Source: Paracoccus thiocyanatus
Lineage (GTDB): Bacteria > Pseudomonadota > Alphaproteobacteria > Rhodobacterales > Rhodobacteraceae
DNA: 64,000 nucleotides
Reading direction: 5' to 3'
Assembly (NCBI RefSeq): GCF_900156255.1
Contig: NZ_FTMK01000008.1
Span: forward strand, 1 to 64,000
Shown here: positions 1 to 6,554 of the stretch, in pieces
How the letters are laid out: each line of letters begins with the position of its first letter
Numbering within the stretch: the stretch's first letter is position 1
Notes under the pieces: model-generated
The model's database searches: none
What the model saw: the letters and a program-made list of their open reading frames with translations, nothing else
What the model was told of the DNA's origin: nothing
Program-made: the position numbers and the translations under genes

Positions 1-256
1 CGAAGAACGGCAAGGCCGCCACGCTTTCGGGCACCACCAAATTACCTTTGCGTATCTGCTTGCGCCAATCGTAAATCTGCCAGCGGGTCGTGCCGTGCTT
101 GCGCGCAGTATCTGCGACCGTCACCCCGGGCATCATGCTCTCCGCCGCGATCCGCGCCCGCTCTGCCTTCGTCCGCCGCCGACGACCGCTTGGCCCCCCG
201 ATCACCTCAAGCCGCGAGACCCCGACGCCTATAGAGCCGTCCAATTGGACGCCCAT
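1..256 (-). CDS. tnpA: IS66 family accessory protein TnpA (IS66 OrfA), C-terminus beyond the left edge
   Basis: Partial gene, 85 codons visible from ATG at 256. It carries a basic stretch (GRRRRTKAERARI) followed by a helix-turn-helix region containing GVTVADTARKHGTTRWQIYDW, split here as GVTVADTARKHG and TTRWQIYDW. This is the layout of the small protein encoded first in IS66 elements, which is needed for transposition together with TnpB and the DDE transposase TnpC. The frame stays open upstream of the ATG to a stop near 317 (..EVLDLERDGK..), so a non-ATG start further upstream is possible. TnpB and TnpC would lie to the left, outside the window. Confidence 0.7.
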   Translation of the reverse strand, partial: MGVQLDGSIGVGVSRLEVIGGPSGRRRRTKAERARIAAESMMPGVTVADTARKHGTTRWQIYDWRKQIRKGNLVVPESVAALPFF

Positions 257-343
257 TTTGCCGTCTCTCTCCAAATCCAAAACCTCCGCCGCACATGTGC
301 GTGGAGAATGAAGGCATCAACTCAAAAATGGCAGGAGGGGATC

Positions 344-357
344 GGCGTCGCGCTTAC
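344..357 (-). repeat. IS66 terminal inverted repeat
   Basis: Outer end of the element; on the minus strand it reads GTAAGCGCGACGCC from 357 inward. The matching repeat at the other end is not in the window. Confidence 0.6.
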
Positions 358-411
358 AAATAAACTCCTGCTCCGGGGTTGTTGGCAATCATGGAGTGTC
401 AGCAATTTTAT

Positions 412-726
412 TCAAAACCTTCCTTCATGCTGGTTTCGGATGGCATTCCCAACCCGGCGGCCGCGTTCATCATAGGTCTCTAGACGGCGCGACAGTGACG
501 CGATTTCAACGAGTTGTCGCTTTGCCGCTGCGACGCCTTCGCTAGCGGCGCTGGCCAATGCCTGAATGTCGTGCAAGGCATTCTCGCATTTCTGCGCGCA
601 TGCCGAGTCGAGGCCCGACCTTTCCAGGATCTTTTCGAATTTCTGAATTTTCTGCAAGGCTGCGTCGGCGCGCAATGCAATAAGCTCGGCCTTTGCCTGC
701 TTTAGCAGGGACAGCGGCGGGGTCAT
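412..726 (-). CDS. FlgN-like flagellar chaperone (small helical protein)
   Basis: A 104-residue, mostly helical, charged protein without signal or membrane segment. Length, predicted all-helix character and position directly after a FlgJ-type rod-binding gene suggest a FlgN-family chaperone, which keeps the hook-associated proteins FlgK and FlgL export-ready. No single motif proves this. Its ATG overlaps the stop of the upstream rod-binding gene (ATGA), so the two are translationally coupled. The gene is complete. The next position downstream in this operon has been hit by the IS66 element. Confidence 0.45.
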   Translation of the reverse strand: MTPPLSLLKQAKAELIALRADAALQKIQKFEKILERSGLDSACAQKCENALHDIQALASAASEGVAAAKRQLVEIASLSRRLETYDERGRRVGNAIRNQHEGRF

Positions 727-971
727 CCGCGCACCTTGCGGGCTGGCTGAAGTCCAAGGTCGATTCGCTCGGCAATGGCTTGCGCGTAAGCATCATTGAG
801 CATGCTGGCGAACTGCGTTTCGCCCGCGCCGCCGCCGAACTCGCCCACAGCAGCGGTCGATCCGGCGTATTTTAACATCTCGGAAAGAAATGCCTGTTCC
901 AGACCATCGACCGGACTTTTTCCCAACAAACGTGGGGCGCTGGCCGCTGTTGTTGCTTGTATCCGCTCCAA
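723..971 (-). CDS. flgJ: Flagellar rod-binding protein, FlgJ N-terminal domain only
   Basis: An 82-residue protein matching the rod-binding domain of FlgJ: LEQAFLSEMLKYAG near residue 24 and GGAGETQFASMLNDAYA near residue 48 are the family's two conserved blocks. It caps the growing flagellar rod in the periplasm. The muramidase half found in gammaproteobacterial FlgJ is absent, as is usual in alphaproteobacteria. The start is TTG at 971, chosen because GAGGAG lies 6 nt upstream. It faces fliK across an 84-bp divergent region and overlaps the FlgN-like gene by 4 bp. Confidence 0.7.
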   Translation of the reverse strand: MERIQATTAASAPRLLGKSPVDGLEQAFLSEMLKYAGSTAAVGEFGGGAGETQFASMLNDAYAQAIAERIDLGLQPARKVRG

Positions 972-1055
972 GTTCCGCTCCTCAAAACTAAAATTTTCTA
1001 CAGAACGCGACTTTACGGCTCAGAGGTAAATATTTGGTAATCTTGCTGTGACAAT

Positions 1056-2240
1056 GTGCAGGTGGCTCTGGATCAAGACCGAGGTGAGCGAGTGGAGACG
1101 GAATTGGTATGGAGGCATGCAGGCGTGGCGGCCAAAGAGGTGGCCAACAGCAAGCTGGCAAAGCCGACTCCGCAAGATGTTGCGGCTTTCGGCCTATTGG
1201 TCGACGGGCCGCTGAACCAGGTCCTGGGACGCGCGGAAGAAGAATCGCCGGCGAAGGGCGAAGCCGAGGATGTGCCGGAATCGGACGGTCCCGACGAGCT
1301 ACAGGTCGATGCGCACCCAGCGGCTATCGAGGAAAGACCCGAGAGTCGGAAGCAACCGGAAGGCGAGGCCGAACTGCTGCCCGCGGCCGCGCCTCATGTA
1401 AGTCGCGACAGCATGGAATCGCAGTCAGACGAAGTGCGTGACGCCCCGCCGCGGACCGTGCTTTCTGATTATGATCCGGTTCGCATTTCCTTCAAGAAGG
1501 CGGAGGAGGGTCCGTTATTTCCAGCTGAAGTGGACGGGTTGTTGCTGGGTGATGATCTTGGGGAGCAGGAAGAACCGAAAGCGGATTATCGCGGAGCTTC
1601 AACCCCAAGCGATGCCCAGGGTGAACAACCGGAAGGCAAGAGGGTTCGGGCAGGTGCCGAAGATCCCGCGGAAATTCCCGTGCTTACTGGCCGCCCGACA
1701 TTGGCTGCCCAGGACGAATCGCTGAACGGCATTACGGGCGAGCTTTCGTTTCAATCCGCGGCATTAACTGAGGTCGGCGGCCGCGATCTTCAGCCGCAGG
1801 GGGGCCGTGACCAGGCACAAGTCTTTCATATGGCCGAGCTGGAGCCGCATCGGGTTCTGCGCCAACTTGCTGTCAGGATCACCCCCGGCGAGGCTGGGCC
1901 CATCGAGATTATGCTGGACCCCGTGGAGTTGGGGAAGGTGCGGATCGTCATATCGGCGGGGGAAACCCCGACCGTGGCGGTTCTGGCCGAGCGGCCCGAG
2001 ACCTTTGATTTTCTGAAACGCCATGCGGAGTTATTGGAAAAGGAGCTTCGCCATGCCGGATTTGAAGGAGCAGATGTTTCGTTTTTCGACGACGACAAGG
2101 AACGACGACGCCAGGCGTTTCTGCCGGGGAAAGGCGCGATTCGGGCGATCGACCTTGAAACATCTTCGCAGTCTGTCCCGCTTAAACGCGCCATGGCGAC
2201 CGAGGCGGCCGTGACTGGTGGTATCGATATAAGGATATAG
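1056..2240 (+). CDS. fliK: Flagellar hook-length control protein FliK
   Basis: A 394-residue protein from a GTG start. The first ~260 residues are acidic, Glu/Pro/Gln-rich and low in complexity, as in the secreted molecular-ruler part of FliK. Residues ~265-350 form the hook-length control domain: LRQLAVRITPGEAGPIEIML, then DPVELGKVRIVIS, the family's signature. FliK measures the growing hook and switches the flagellar export gate from hook to filament substrates. It is followed after 7 bp by flgD, whose product caps the same hook. The start is uncertain because the N-terminus is poorly conserved. Confidence 0.8.
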   Translation: MQVALDQDRGERVETELVWRHAGVAAKEVANSKLAKPTPQDVAAFGLLVDGPLNQVLGRAEEESPAKGEAEDVPESDGPDELQVDAHPAAIEERPESRKQPEGEAELLPAAAPHVSRDSMESQSDEVRDAPPRTVLSDYDPVRISFKKAEEGPLFPAEVDGLLLGDDLGEQEEPKADYRGASTPSDAQGEQPEGKRVRAGAEDPAEIPVLTGRPTLAAQDESLNGITGELSFQSAALTEVGGRDLQPQGGRDQAQVFHMAELEPHRVLRQLAVRITPGEAGPIEIMLDPVELGKVRIVISAGETPTVAVLAERPETFDFLKRHAELLEKELRHAGFEGADVSFFDDDKERRRQAFLPGKGAIRAIDLETSSQSVPLKRAMATEAAVTGGIDIRI

Positions 2241-2247
2241 GAACGAT

Positions 2248-2910
2248 ATGGTGAGCATGAACACAGCGCCGGCCGTGAATGTTGCGGCTGCGGCCATGGG
2301 GCAGGGCGCCTATTCCTCTGCCGAGGCGGCATCGACAAGCCAGTTCGAGGTCTTTTTGAAGATGCTGACGACCCAGATCAAGAACCAGGATCCGCTGAAT
2401 CCAATGGAAAGCACCGAGTTCGCGGTCCAGCTTGCAACTTTCTCGGGGGTCGAGCAGCAGGTGCAGACCAACGCGCTGCTGGCGAACTTGCTGAACAACA
2501 TCAATGGTGGCGAATTGGGGCAACTGTCGAACTGGATCGGCCGGGAGGTGCGCAGCAGCGCCCCGGTTTGGTTCGAGGACGCGCCCCTGACCTTGGCGGT
2601 GGAAAACAACGGCGGGCCGGCGACGCTGGTCACGCGGGATGCTTCGGGAAATGCCGTCCTTCGGCAGGATGTCGGGACATTTTCCGGCGAGATGACATGG
2701 ACTGGCATGAAGGACAATGGCAGCCGGCTGCCTGGCGGCTTCTACAGCTTCCAGATCGAGGAAACCGGAAGCGATGGAGGCATCACCACCCGAAATGTGG
2801 AAGCCTATAGCCGTGTGGTCGGGGTCGAATTGAAGCCGGCGGGGGCCGAATTGCTGGTCAGCGGCGGCGGCCTGCTGGCCGCCAGCGAAGTCACCGCCCT
2901 GCGAGAGTAG
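2248..2910 (+). CDS. flgD: Flagellar hook assembly (cap) protein FlgD
   Basis: 220 residues, the usual FlgD size. The N-terminal block has FLKMLTTQIKNQDPLNPMES followed by TEFAVQLATFSGVEQQ, the FlgD signature that anchors the cap on the hook tip. The C-terminal half (residues ~85-200) fits the FlgD Tudor/Ig-like insert pair. It acts outside the cell as a scaffold for FlgE polymerisation and is then discarded. It lies 7 bp after fliK and is surely in the same transcript. It is the last flagellar gene on this side; the next gene is convergent. Confidence 0.93.
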   Translation: MVSMNTAPAVNVAAAAMGQGAYSSAEAASTSQFEVFLKMLTTQIKNQDPLNPMESTEFAVQLATFSGVEQQVQTNALLANLLNNINGGELGQLSNWIGREVRSSAPVWFEDAPLTLAVENNGGPATLVTRDASGNAVLRQDVGTFSGEMTWTGMKDNGSRLPGGFYSFQIEETGSDGGITTRNVEAYSRVVGVELKPAGAELLVSGGGLLAASEVTALRE

Positions 2911-2961
2911 GCCAGGATGACTTTGCCCTCCATGCCGTTCCCAAGCTTGGGTCGCGCCGTT

Positions 2962-4302
2962 TCAGCGCCCGCGCCCAGCCGGCGATACCGCTGCCGGAAG
3001 CCGCAGCCTGGCCCTCAGCCCGCCCAGTGCCGCGCGTTCCAGCGCCAGATCTCCGCCGTGCAGCGCGGCCAGATCCGTGACGATGGCAAGGCCCAAGCCG
3101 GTGCCCGGCGGGCCGGTTTCATCAAGCCGGGCGCCGCGGGTCCGCGCCAGCGCATGATCCTGATCCGACACGCCGGGGCCGTCATCCTCGATCAGGATCC
3201 GCAGCTCTTCCCCAGCGGTTCGGACGGTGATGCGGATTCGGGTAGCGGCCCATTTCACCGCGTTCTCGACCAGATTGCCGATCATCTCTTCAAGATCCTG
3301 GCGCTCACCGGCAAAGGCGGCATCGGCGTCGGCGCTGATCTCGACCGCAAGGGCGGAGTCGCGGATCGGTCCCCGCAACACCAGCAGGATGTCCTGGATC
3401 ACCGATTCGACCGGGGTGCGCTGGCCCAAAAGCCGCGGCGCGGCCGAGCTGCGGGCGCGGCGCAGATGCCAGCCAATCTGGCGGTCCATGCGCGCGATCA
3501 ACTCATGGCCCGGATGTTCGGGCGGCAGCGCATTGTCCAGCGCGGCCAGCGGTGTCTTCAGCGAATGCGCCAGATTGCCCACATGGTCGCGTGCGCGGCC
3601 AAGAACAGCGCGGTTCTGTTCCAGCAGCGCGTTGATCTCGGTCGCCACGGGCCGCAGTTCGGCGACGGCGGGCAGAGGCAATGCCTCTGCCTGGCCGTCC
3701 CGGATGCGGCGCAGGTCGCGGCCCAGCCGGTCAAGGCTGCGCAGCCCCGCCGCCACTTGCAGCATGCTGGCCGCCGCCAGCGCCACCCCCAGCACCGCAA
3801 GCGAGACGGCGAGCGGCCGTCGCAGGCGCGCCATTGCGTCGTCGATCTCGGCCCGCGGCGCGGTCACGGCGACCGCCAGGTCCGAAGCCGAACCCGGCAG
3901 GGTAAAGCTATGCCGGGTCACGCGCAGCGGCTCGCCCGCCGGGCCAAGGCCGGCCCCGCCCTGAAAATCGGCATCGGGCGGGTTCAACAGGTTGTCAAAG
4001 AGCGAGGGGGATTTTGCTGCCACCTGGCCATCTTGGGTCAACTGCCAGAACCAGCCGGAAAGCGGCATCTGAAAGCGCGGATCGGTCGGGGCGGGACCGG
4101 CGACCAGTTGGCCGTCGGCGTCGATGGTGGCGCCGGCGATCAGCGCATCGGCCACGGCGCCGGTTTCGGCGTCGAAGCGGCCGGTGATGAAATCTTCCAG
4201 GATCGCGGCAATCGCCAGATATCCCGCCGCCAGCGCAACACCCGTAAGCAGGGCCGCCAGCCCGATCAGACGGGCGCGGATCGAATCGCGCGGCAGGATC
4301 AC
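2962..4302 (-). CDS. PhoQ-like sensor histidine kinase
   Basis: 446 residues. TM1 is at ~12-34, a periplasmic sensor region follows to ~165, TM2 is at ~170-190, then HAMP. The H-box is HSLKTPLAAL rather than the common HExRTPL; HSLKTPL is the PhoQ form. The N-box is MIGNLVENAVKWA, G1 is EDDGPGV and G2 is GTGLGLAIV. It should phosphorylate the response regulator encoded just upstream, with which it overlaps by 4 bp. The PhoQ-type boxes suggest sensing of divalent cations, membrane-active peptides or acidity, but the ligand is an inference. Confidence 0.85.
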   Translation of the reverse strand: MILPRDSIRARLIGLAALLTGVALAAGYLAIAAILEDFITGRFDAETGAVADALIAGATIDADGQLVAGPAPTDPRFQMPLSGWFWQLTQDGQVAAKSPSLFDNLLNPPDADFQGGAGLGPAGEPLRVTRHSFTLPGSASDLAVAVTAPRAEIDDAMARLRRPLAVSLAVLGVALAAASMLQVAAGLRSLDRLGRDLRRIRDGQAEALPLPAVAELRPVATEINALLEQNRAVLGRARDHVGNLAHSLKTPLAALDNALPPEHPGHELIARMDRQIGWHLRRARSSAAPRLLGQRTPVESVIQDILLVLRGPIRDSALAVEISADADAAFAGERQDLEEMIGNLVENAVKWAATRIRITVRTAGEELRILIEDDGPGVSDQDHALARTRGARLDETGPPGTGLGLAIVTDLAALHGGDLALERAALGGLRARLRLPAAVSPAGRGR

Positions 4303-4961
4303 GCGGCGGTCCTTAGCACATAGCCCTCGCCGCGCCGGGTCTCGATCAGCCCCTCGCCGATCTTCTTGCGCAGCCGGCCGATCACCACCTCGATCGACTT
4401 GAAATCGCGGTCGGCCGCGGCATCATAAAGATGATCGGACAATTCGCTGCGGCTGATCACGCGGTTCTGGTGATGGATCAGATAGGCAAGGATGCGGGTT
4501 TCGAACGCTGTCAGCCGAAGCGCCAGCCCATTGCGGGTGATGATGCCAAGCTGGGTGTCGAGCCGCAGGGGACCCGCCTTGATCACCGCCTGGGCGTGGC
4601 CGGCGGCGCGGCGCACCAGGGTCTGGGCGCGGATCACCACCTCTTCCAGGCGAAAGGGCTTGACTGCGTAATCATCGGCACCGGCGCGAAAGCCCGCCAC
4701 CTTGTCGGTCCAGTCGCCGCGCGCGGTCAGGATCAGCACCGGCATGGTCGCGCCGCCCTCGCGCCAGCGCGTCAGGACCTCGATCCCCGGCATTCCGGGC
4801 AGGCCGAGGTCCAGGATCGCCAGGTCATAGGTTTCGGTCGAGCCGAGGAACTCGCCCTGCCGGCCATCCGCGGCCACGTCGCAGGTAAAGCCGCCGTCGC
4901 GCAGGGCGGCGGCCAGTTGCGAGGACAGGGTCGGGTCATCCTCGACGATCAGGCATCTCAT
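4299..4961 (-). CDS. PhoP-like response regulator, OmpR/PhoB family
   Basis: 220 residues. The receiver domain has acidic residues D8 and D9, the phospho-acceptor D51 in LAILDLGLPGMPG, and the conserved lysine in VKPF. A C-terminal winged helix of the OmpR type ends with RRGEGYVL. It overlaps the downstream kinase gene and the upstream PepSY gene by 4 bp each, giving the order PepSY-regulator-kinase on one message. The tandem 11-bp repeats at 5380-5401, just upstream of the operon, are the expected kind of site for this family and suggest autoregulation. Confidence 0.9.
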   Translation of the reverse strand: MRCLIVEDDPTLSSQLAAALRDGGFTCDVAADGRQGEFLGSTETYDLAILDLGLPGMPGIEVLTRWREGGATMPVLILTARGDWTDKVAGFRAGADDYAVKPFRLEEVVIRAQTLVRRAAGHAQAVIKAGPLRLDTQLGIITRNGLALRLTAFETRILAYLIHHQNRVISRSELSDHLYDAAADRDFKSIEVVIGRLRKKIGEGLIETRRGEGYVLRTAA

Positions 4962-5356
4962 GGCTTGGCCTCTTTCCTGCGGGCATCGGTCAATCCGGCG
5001 CCGGCCACTTCGAGGAAGGCGCCGCTATGCGCGTCCAGCCGGATCAGCAGCACGTCGCGCCGCGGCGTCAACAGGCGCAGTTCCTGCACGAGGATCGCGC
5101 CGCGCGCGCGTTCTGCCGGAGTGGGCGGAACGATGCGCGCGGCGATCAGCCGGCCGCGAAACCGTTCCGCGACGATCTGGGCTGCCCGTTTCAGCGGCAG
5201 GATGCGGAAATCCTGCCGCTGGAGGCTTTCGAATTCCGCCGACCAGTCCTCGGGCCATGGCGCGTCCCGGCCCGGCCGCGGCCCGTCGCCCCAGGCGGGC
5301 ACGCCCAGGGCCAGCGCCGCCAGCAGCGGCAGGGATATGATGCGCAGACGGTCCAT
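4958..5356 (-). CDS. PepSY domain periplasmic protein, first gene of the two-component operon
   Basis: 132 residues from ATG at 5356 (MDRLRIISLPLLAALALG), which begins a clean signal peptide; the longer reading from 5383 would put residues before the signal and overlap the presumed operator, so the shorter form is preferred. The mature part has a PepSY-like fold pattern: ILPLKRAAQIVAERF, then a strand region with a conserved acidic turn, LIRLDAHSGAFLEV. PepSY proteins of this size often sit with two-component systems and may modulate the sensor in the periplasm. That role is an inference. Confidence 0.7.
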   Translation of the reverse strand: MDRLRIISLPLLAALALGVPAWGDGPRPGRDAPWPEDWSAEFESLQRQDFRILPLKRAAQIVAERFRGRLIAARIVPPTPAERARGAILVQELRLLTPRRDVLLIRLDAHSGAFLEVAGAGLTDARRKEAKP

Positions 5357-5379
5357 GACATTGCTGTAATGAGGGAAAT

Positions 5380-5401
5380 CCAAACGAATGCCAAACGGAT
5401 C
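5380..5401. promoter_or_regulatory. Tandem 11-bp direct repeats, probable response-regulator box
   Basis: CCAAACGAATG (5380-5390) is followed at once by CCAAACGGATC (5391-5401). A 7-bp identical core repeated with 11-bp period is the classic layout bound by two OmpR/PhoB-family monomers. The repeats lie between the two-component operon (minus) and the secreted PepSY-like gene (plus), so one site could serve both promoters. A weak -10 (TATTAC, 5430-5435) lies downstream at a distance that would place the box next to the -35 on the plus side. Confidence 0.6.
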
Positions 5402-5484
5402 GTTGGCCTTTGGTTGGAGCGGCGGGGCCTATTACCGATTCGTCCGGGGCCGCTGTGCATGCCCCAAGAAGGAAGGAACCAGAG

Positions 5485-6369
5485 ATGAGCAGAAAACTCT
5501 CGACCTCGATCGCACTTTCCGCCCTGCTGGCTGCGGTCTCGATCCCGGCTTTCGCCCAGGATGCGGCCCCGCCCCCCGCCGCCGAGGCCCAGGCACAGCC
5601 CCAGGCCCCGGCCCCGGTCGCGCTGCCGCAGGCGCTGAAGGACGCGGGCCTGAGCGATGTGACAAGCAAGCGCGGCCCGCGCGGCACGACGCGGCTTTTC
5701 GGCAAGCTGGCCGATGGCGCGCAGATCGACGCCATGCTGGACGACAAGGGCCAGTTGCGTGGCGTGCGGGCGCGTGGCGACGCCCCCTTGCCGGCCGGGC
5801 TGGTCGATGCGCTGGTGCCGCAGGCCGTCCGCGACAGCGCGGTATTTGGCGAACTGGGCCAACTCCAGGCGGTATTTTCGGGCGAGCGCGGGGTGATGCT
5901 GGCCGGCCAGGATGGCGACAAGGCCAAGGTCCGCGCTGCCTTTGCCCAGGATGGCACGCTGCTGCGCTTTGGTCGGGGCGACACCGACCGCGGCGATGGC
6001 TGGCAGGGCAAGCGCCAGCATGAGCGCGGCGACAAGGGCCGCGACCACCACCGCGGCGCCGACCGGCGCGACGGCCATCGCGGCTGGGACGACGGCCGGG
6101 GTCCGGGCCCGCGCGGCGACCGCGGCGCGCCGGGCCGCGACATGCCGCCGCCCCCGCCGCCGGCCGAAGCCGCGCCGCAGCGCCAGGGCGCGGTGCAGCT
6201 TGACCGGGGCGAGATGCGCATGGCGCTGACCTCGGCCGGCTACAGCAGCATCGGCGAGATCTCCGCCGACGGCCCGCGCGTCATGGCGCAGGCCGTGAAC
6301 CCCGAAGGGGAGCCGGTGGTCGTCGAACTGGATCCGAAGGGTCGGGTCATGCGGGAAATCAACCGCTGA
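5485..6369 (+). CDS. Secreted PepSY-like protein with charged His/Arg/Asp/Gly-rich linker
   Basis: 294 residues from ATG 5485, preceded by a GGAAGGAACC purine-rich site. The signal peptide ends at PAFAQ. Residues ~45-95 (ALKDAGLSDVTSKRG and onwards) and ~245-294 (TSAGYSSIGEISADG, ELDPKGRVMREI) look like two PepSY-type modules. Between them lies a linker (~170-235) rich in Arg, Asp, His and Gly and ending in Pro runs. It is transcribed away from the PhoPQ-like operon across shared repeats and is a probable regulon target. Function unknown; a metal- or polyanion-binding linker is one possibility. Confidence 0.6.
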   Translation: MSRKLSTSIALSALLAAVSIPAFAQDAAPPPAAEAQAQPQAPAPVALPQALKDAGLSDVTSKRGPRGTTRLFGKLADGAQIDAMLDDKGQLRGVRARGDAPLPAGLVDALVPQAVRDSAVFGELGQLQAVFSGERGVMLAGQDGDKAKVRAAFAQDGTLLRFGRGDTDRGDGWQGKRQHERGDKGRDHHRGADRRDGHRGWDDGRGPGPRGDRGAPGRDMPPPPPPAEAAPQRQGAVQLDRGEMRMALTSAGYSSIGEISADGPRVMAQAVNPEGEPVVVELDPKGRVMREINR

Positions 6370-6413
6370 TCAGCCTGCCGATCCCGCGGGCTGCGGCGGC
6401 TTTCGGCCGGCGC

Positions 6414-6435
6414 GGCCCCTTGCGGGGGCTCTTTT
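6414..6435 (+). terminator. Probable intrinsic terminator after the PepSY-like gene
   Basis: GGCCCC (6414-6419) pairs with GGGGCT (6425-6430) around loop TTGCG, with one G-T pair, followed by CTTTT. Short but GC-rich stem. Confidence 0.45.
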
Positions 6436-6554
6436 CGATCAACTCTCGGCAAGACCCTGCCTTCCGGCGCGAAAAGGCTTGCCTGATGCGCGCGGCAATG
6501 CGAAATCCCCTCGGAATTTCCGGGCTTTCCTGCCCGATATATTGGGGTCGATCT

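Larger units (their letters stand above)
1..357 (-). mobile_element. End of an IS66-family insertion sequence (partial)
   Basis: The left edge lies inside an insertion sequence. Its right terminus is seen at 357: read on the minus strand the end begins GTAAGCGCGACGCC, and GTAAGCG is the typical IS66-family terminus. The fragment encodes the N-terminal part of the small IS66 accessory protein TnpA. The 8 bases outside the end (358-365, AAATAAAC) would be the target duplication, but the other end of the element is outside the window, so this is not confirmed. The element sits 54 bp beyond the stop of the FlgN-like gene. Confidence 0.75.

Noticed and set aside
2940..2951. Palindrome CCCAAGCTTGGG after flgD as a terminator
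   Set aside because: It has no loop and no T-run on either side; it may be chance.
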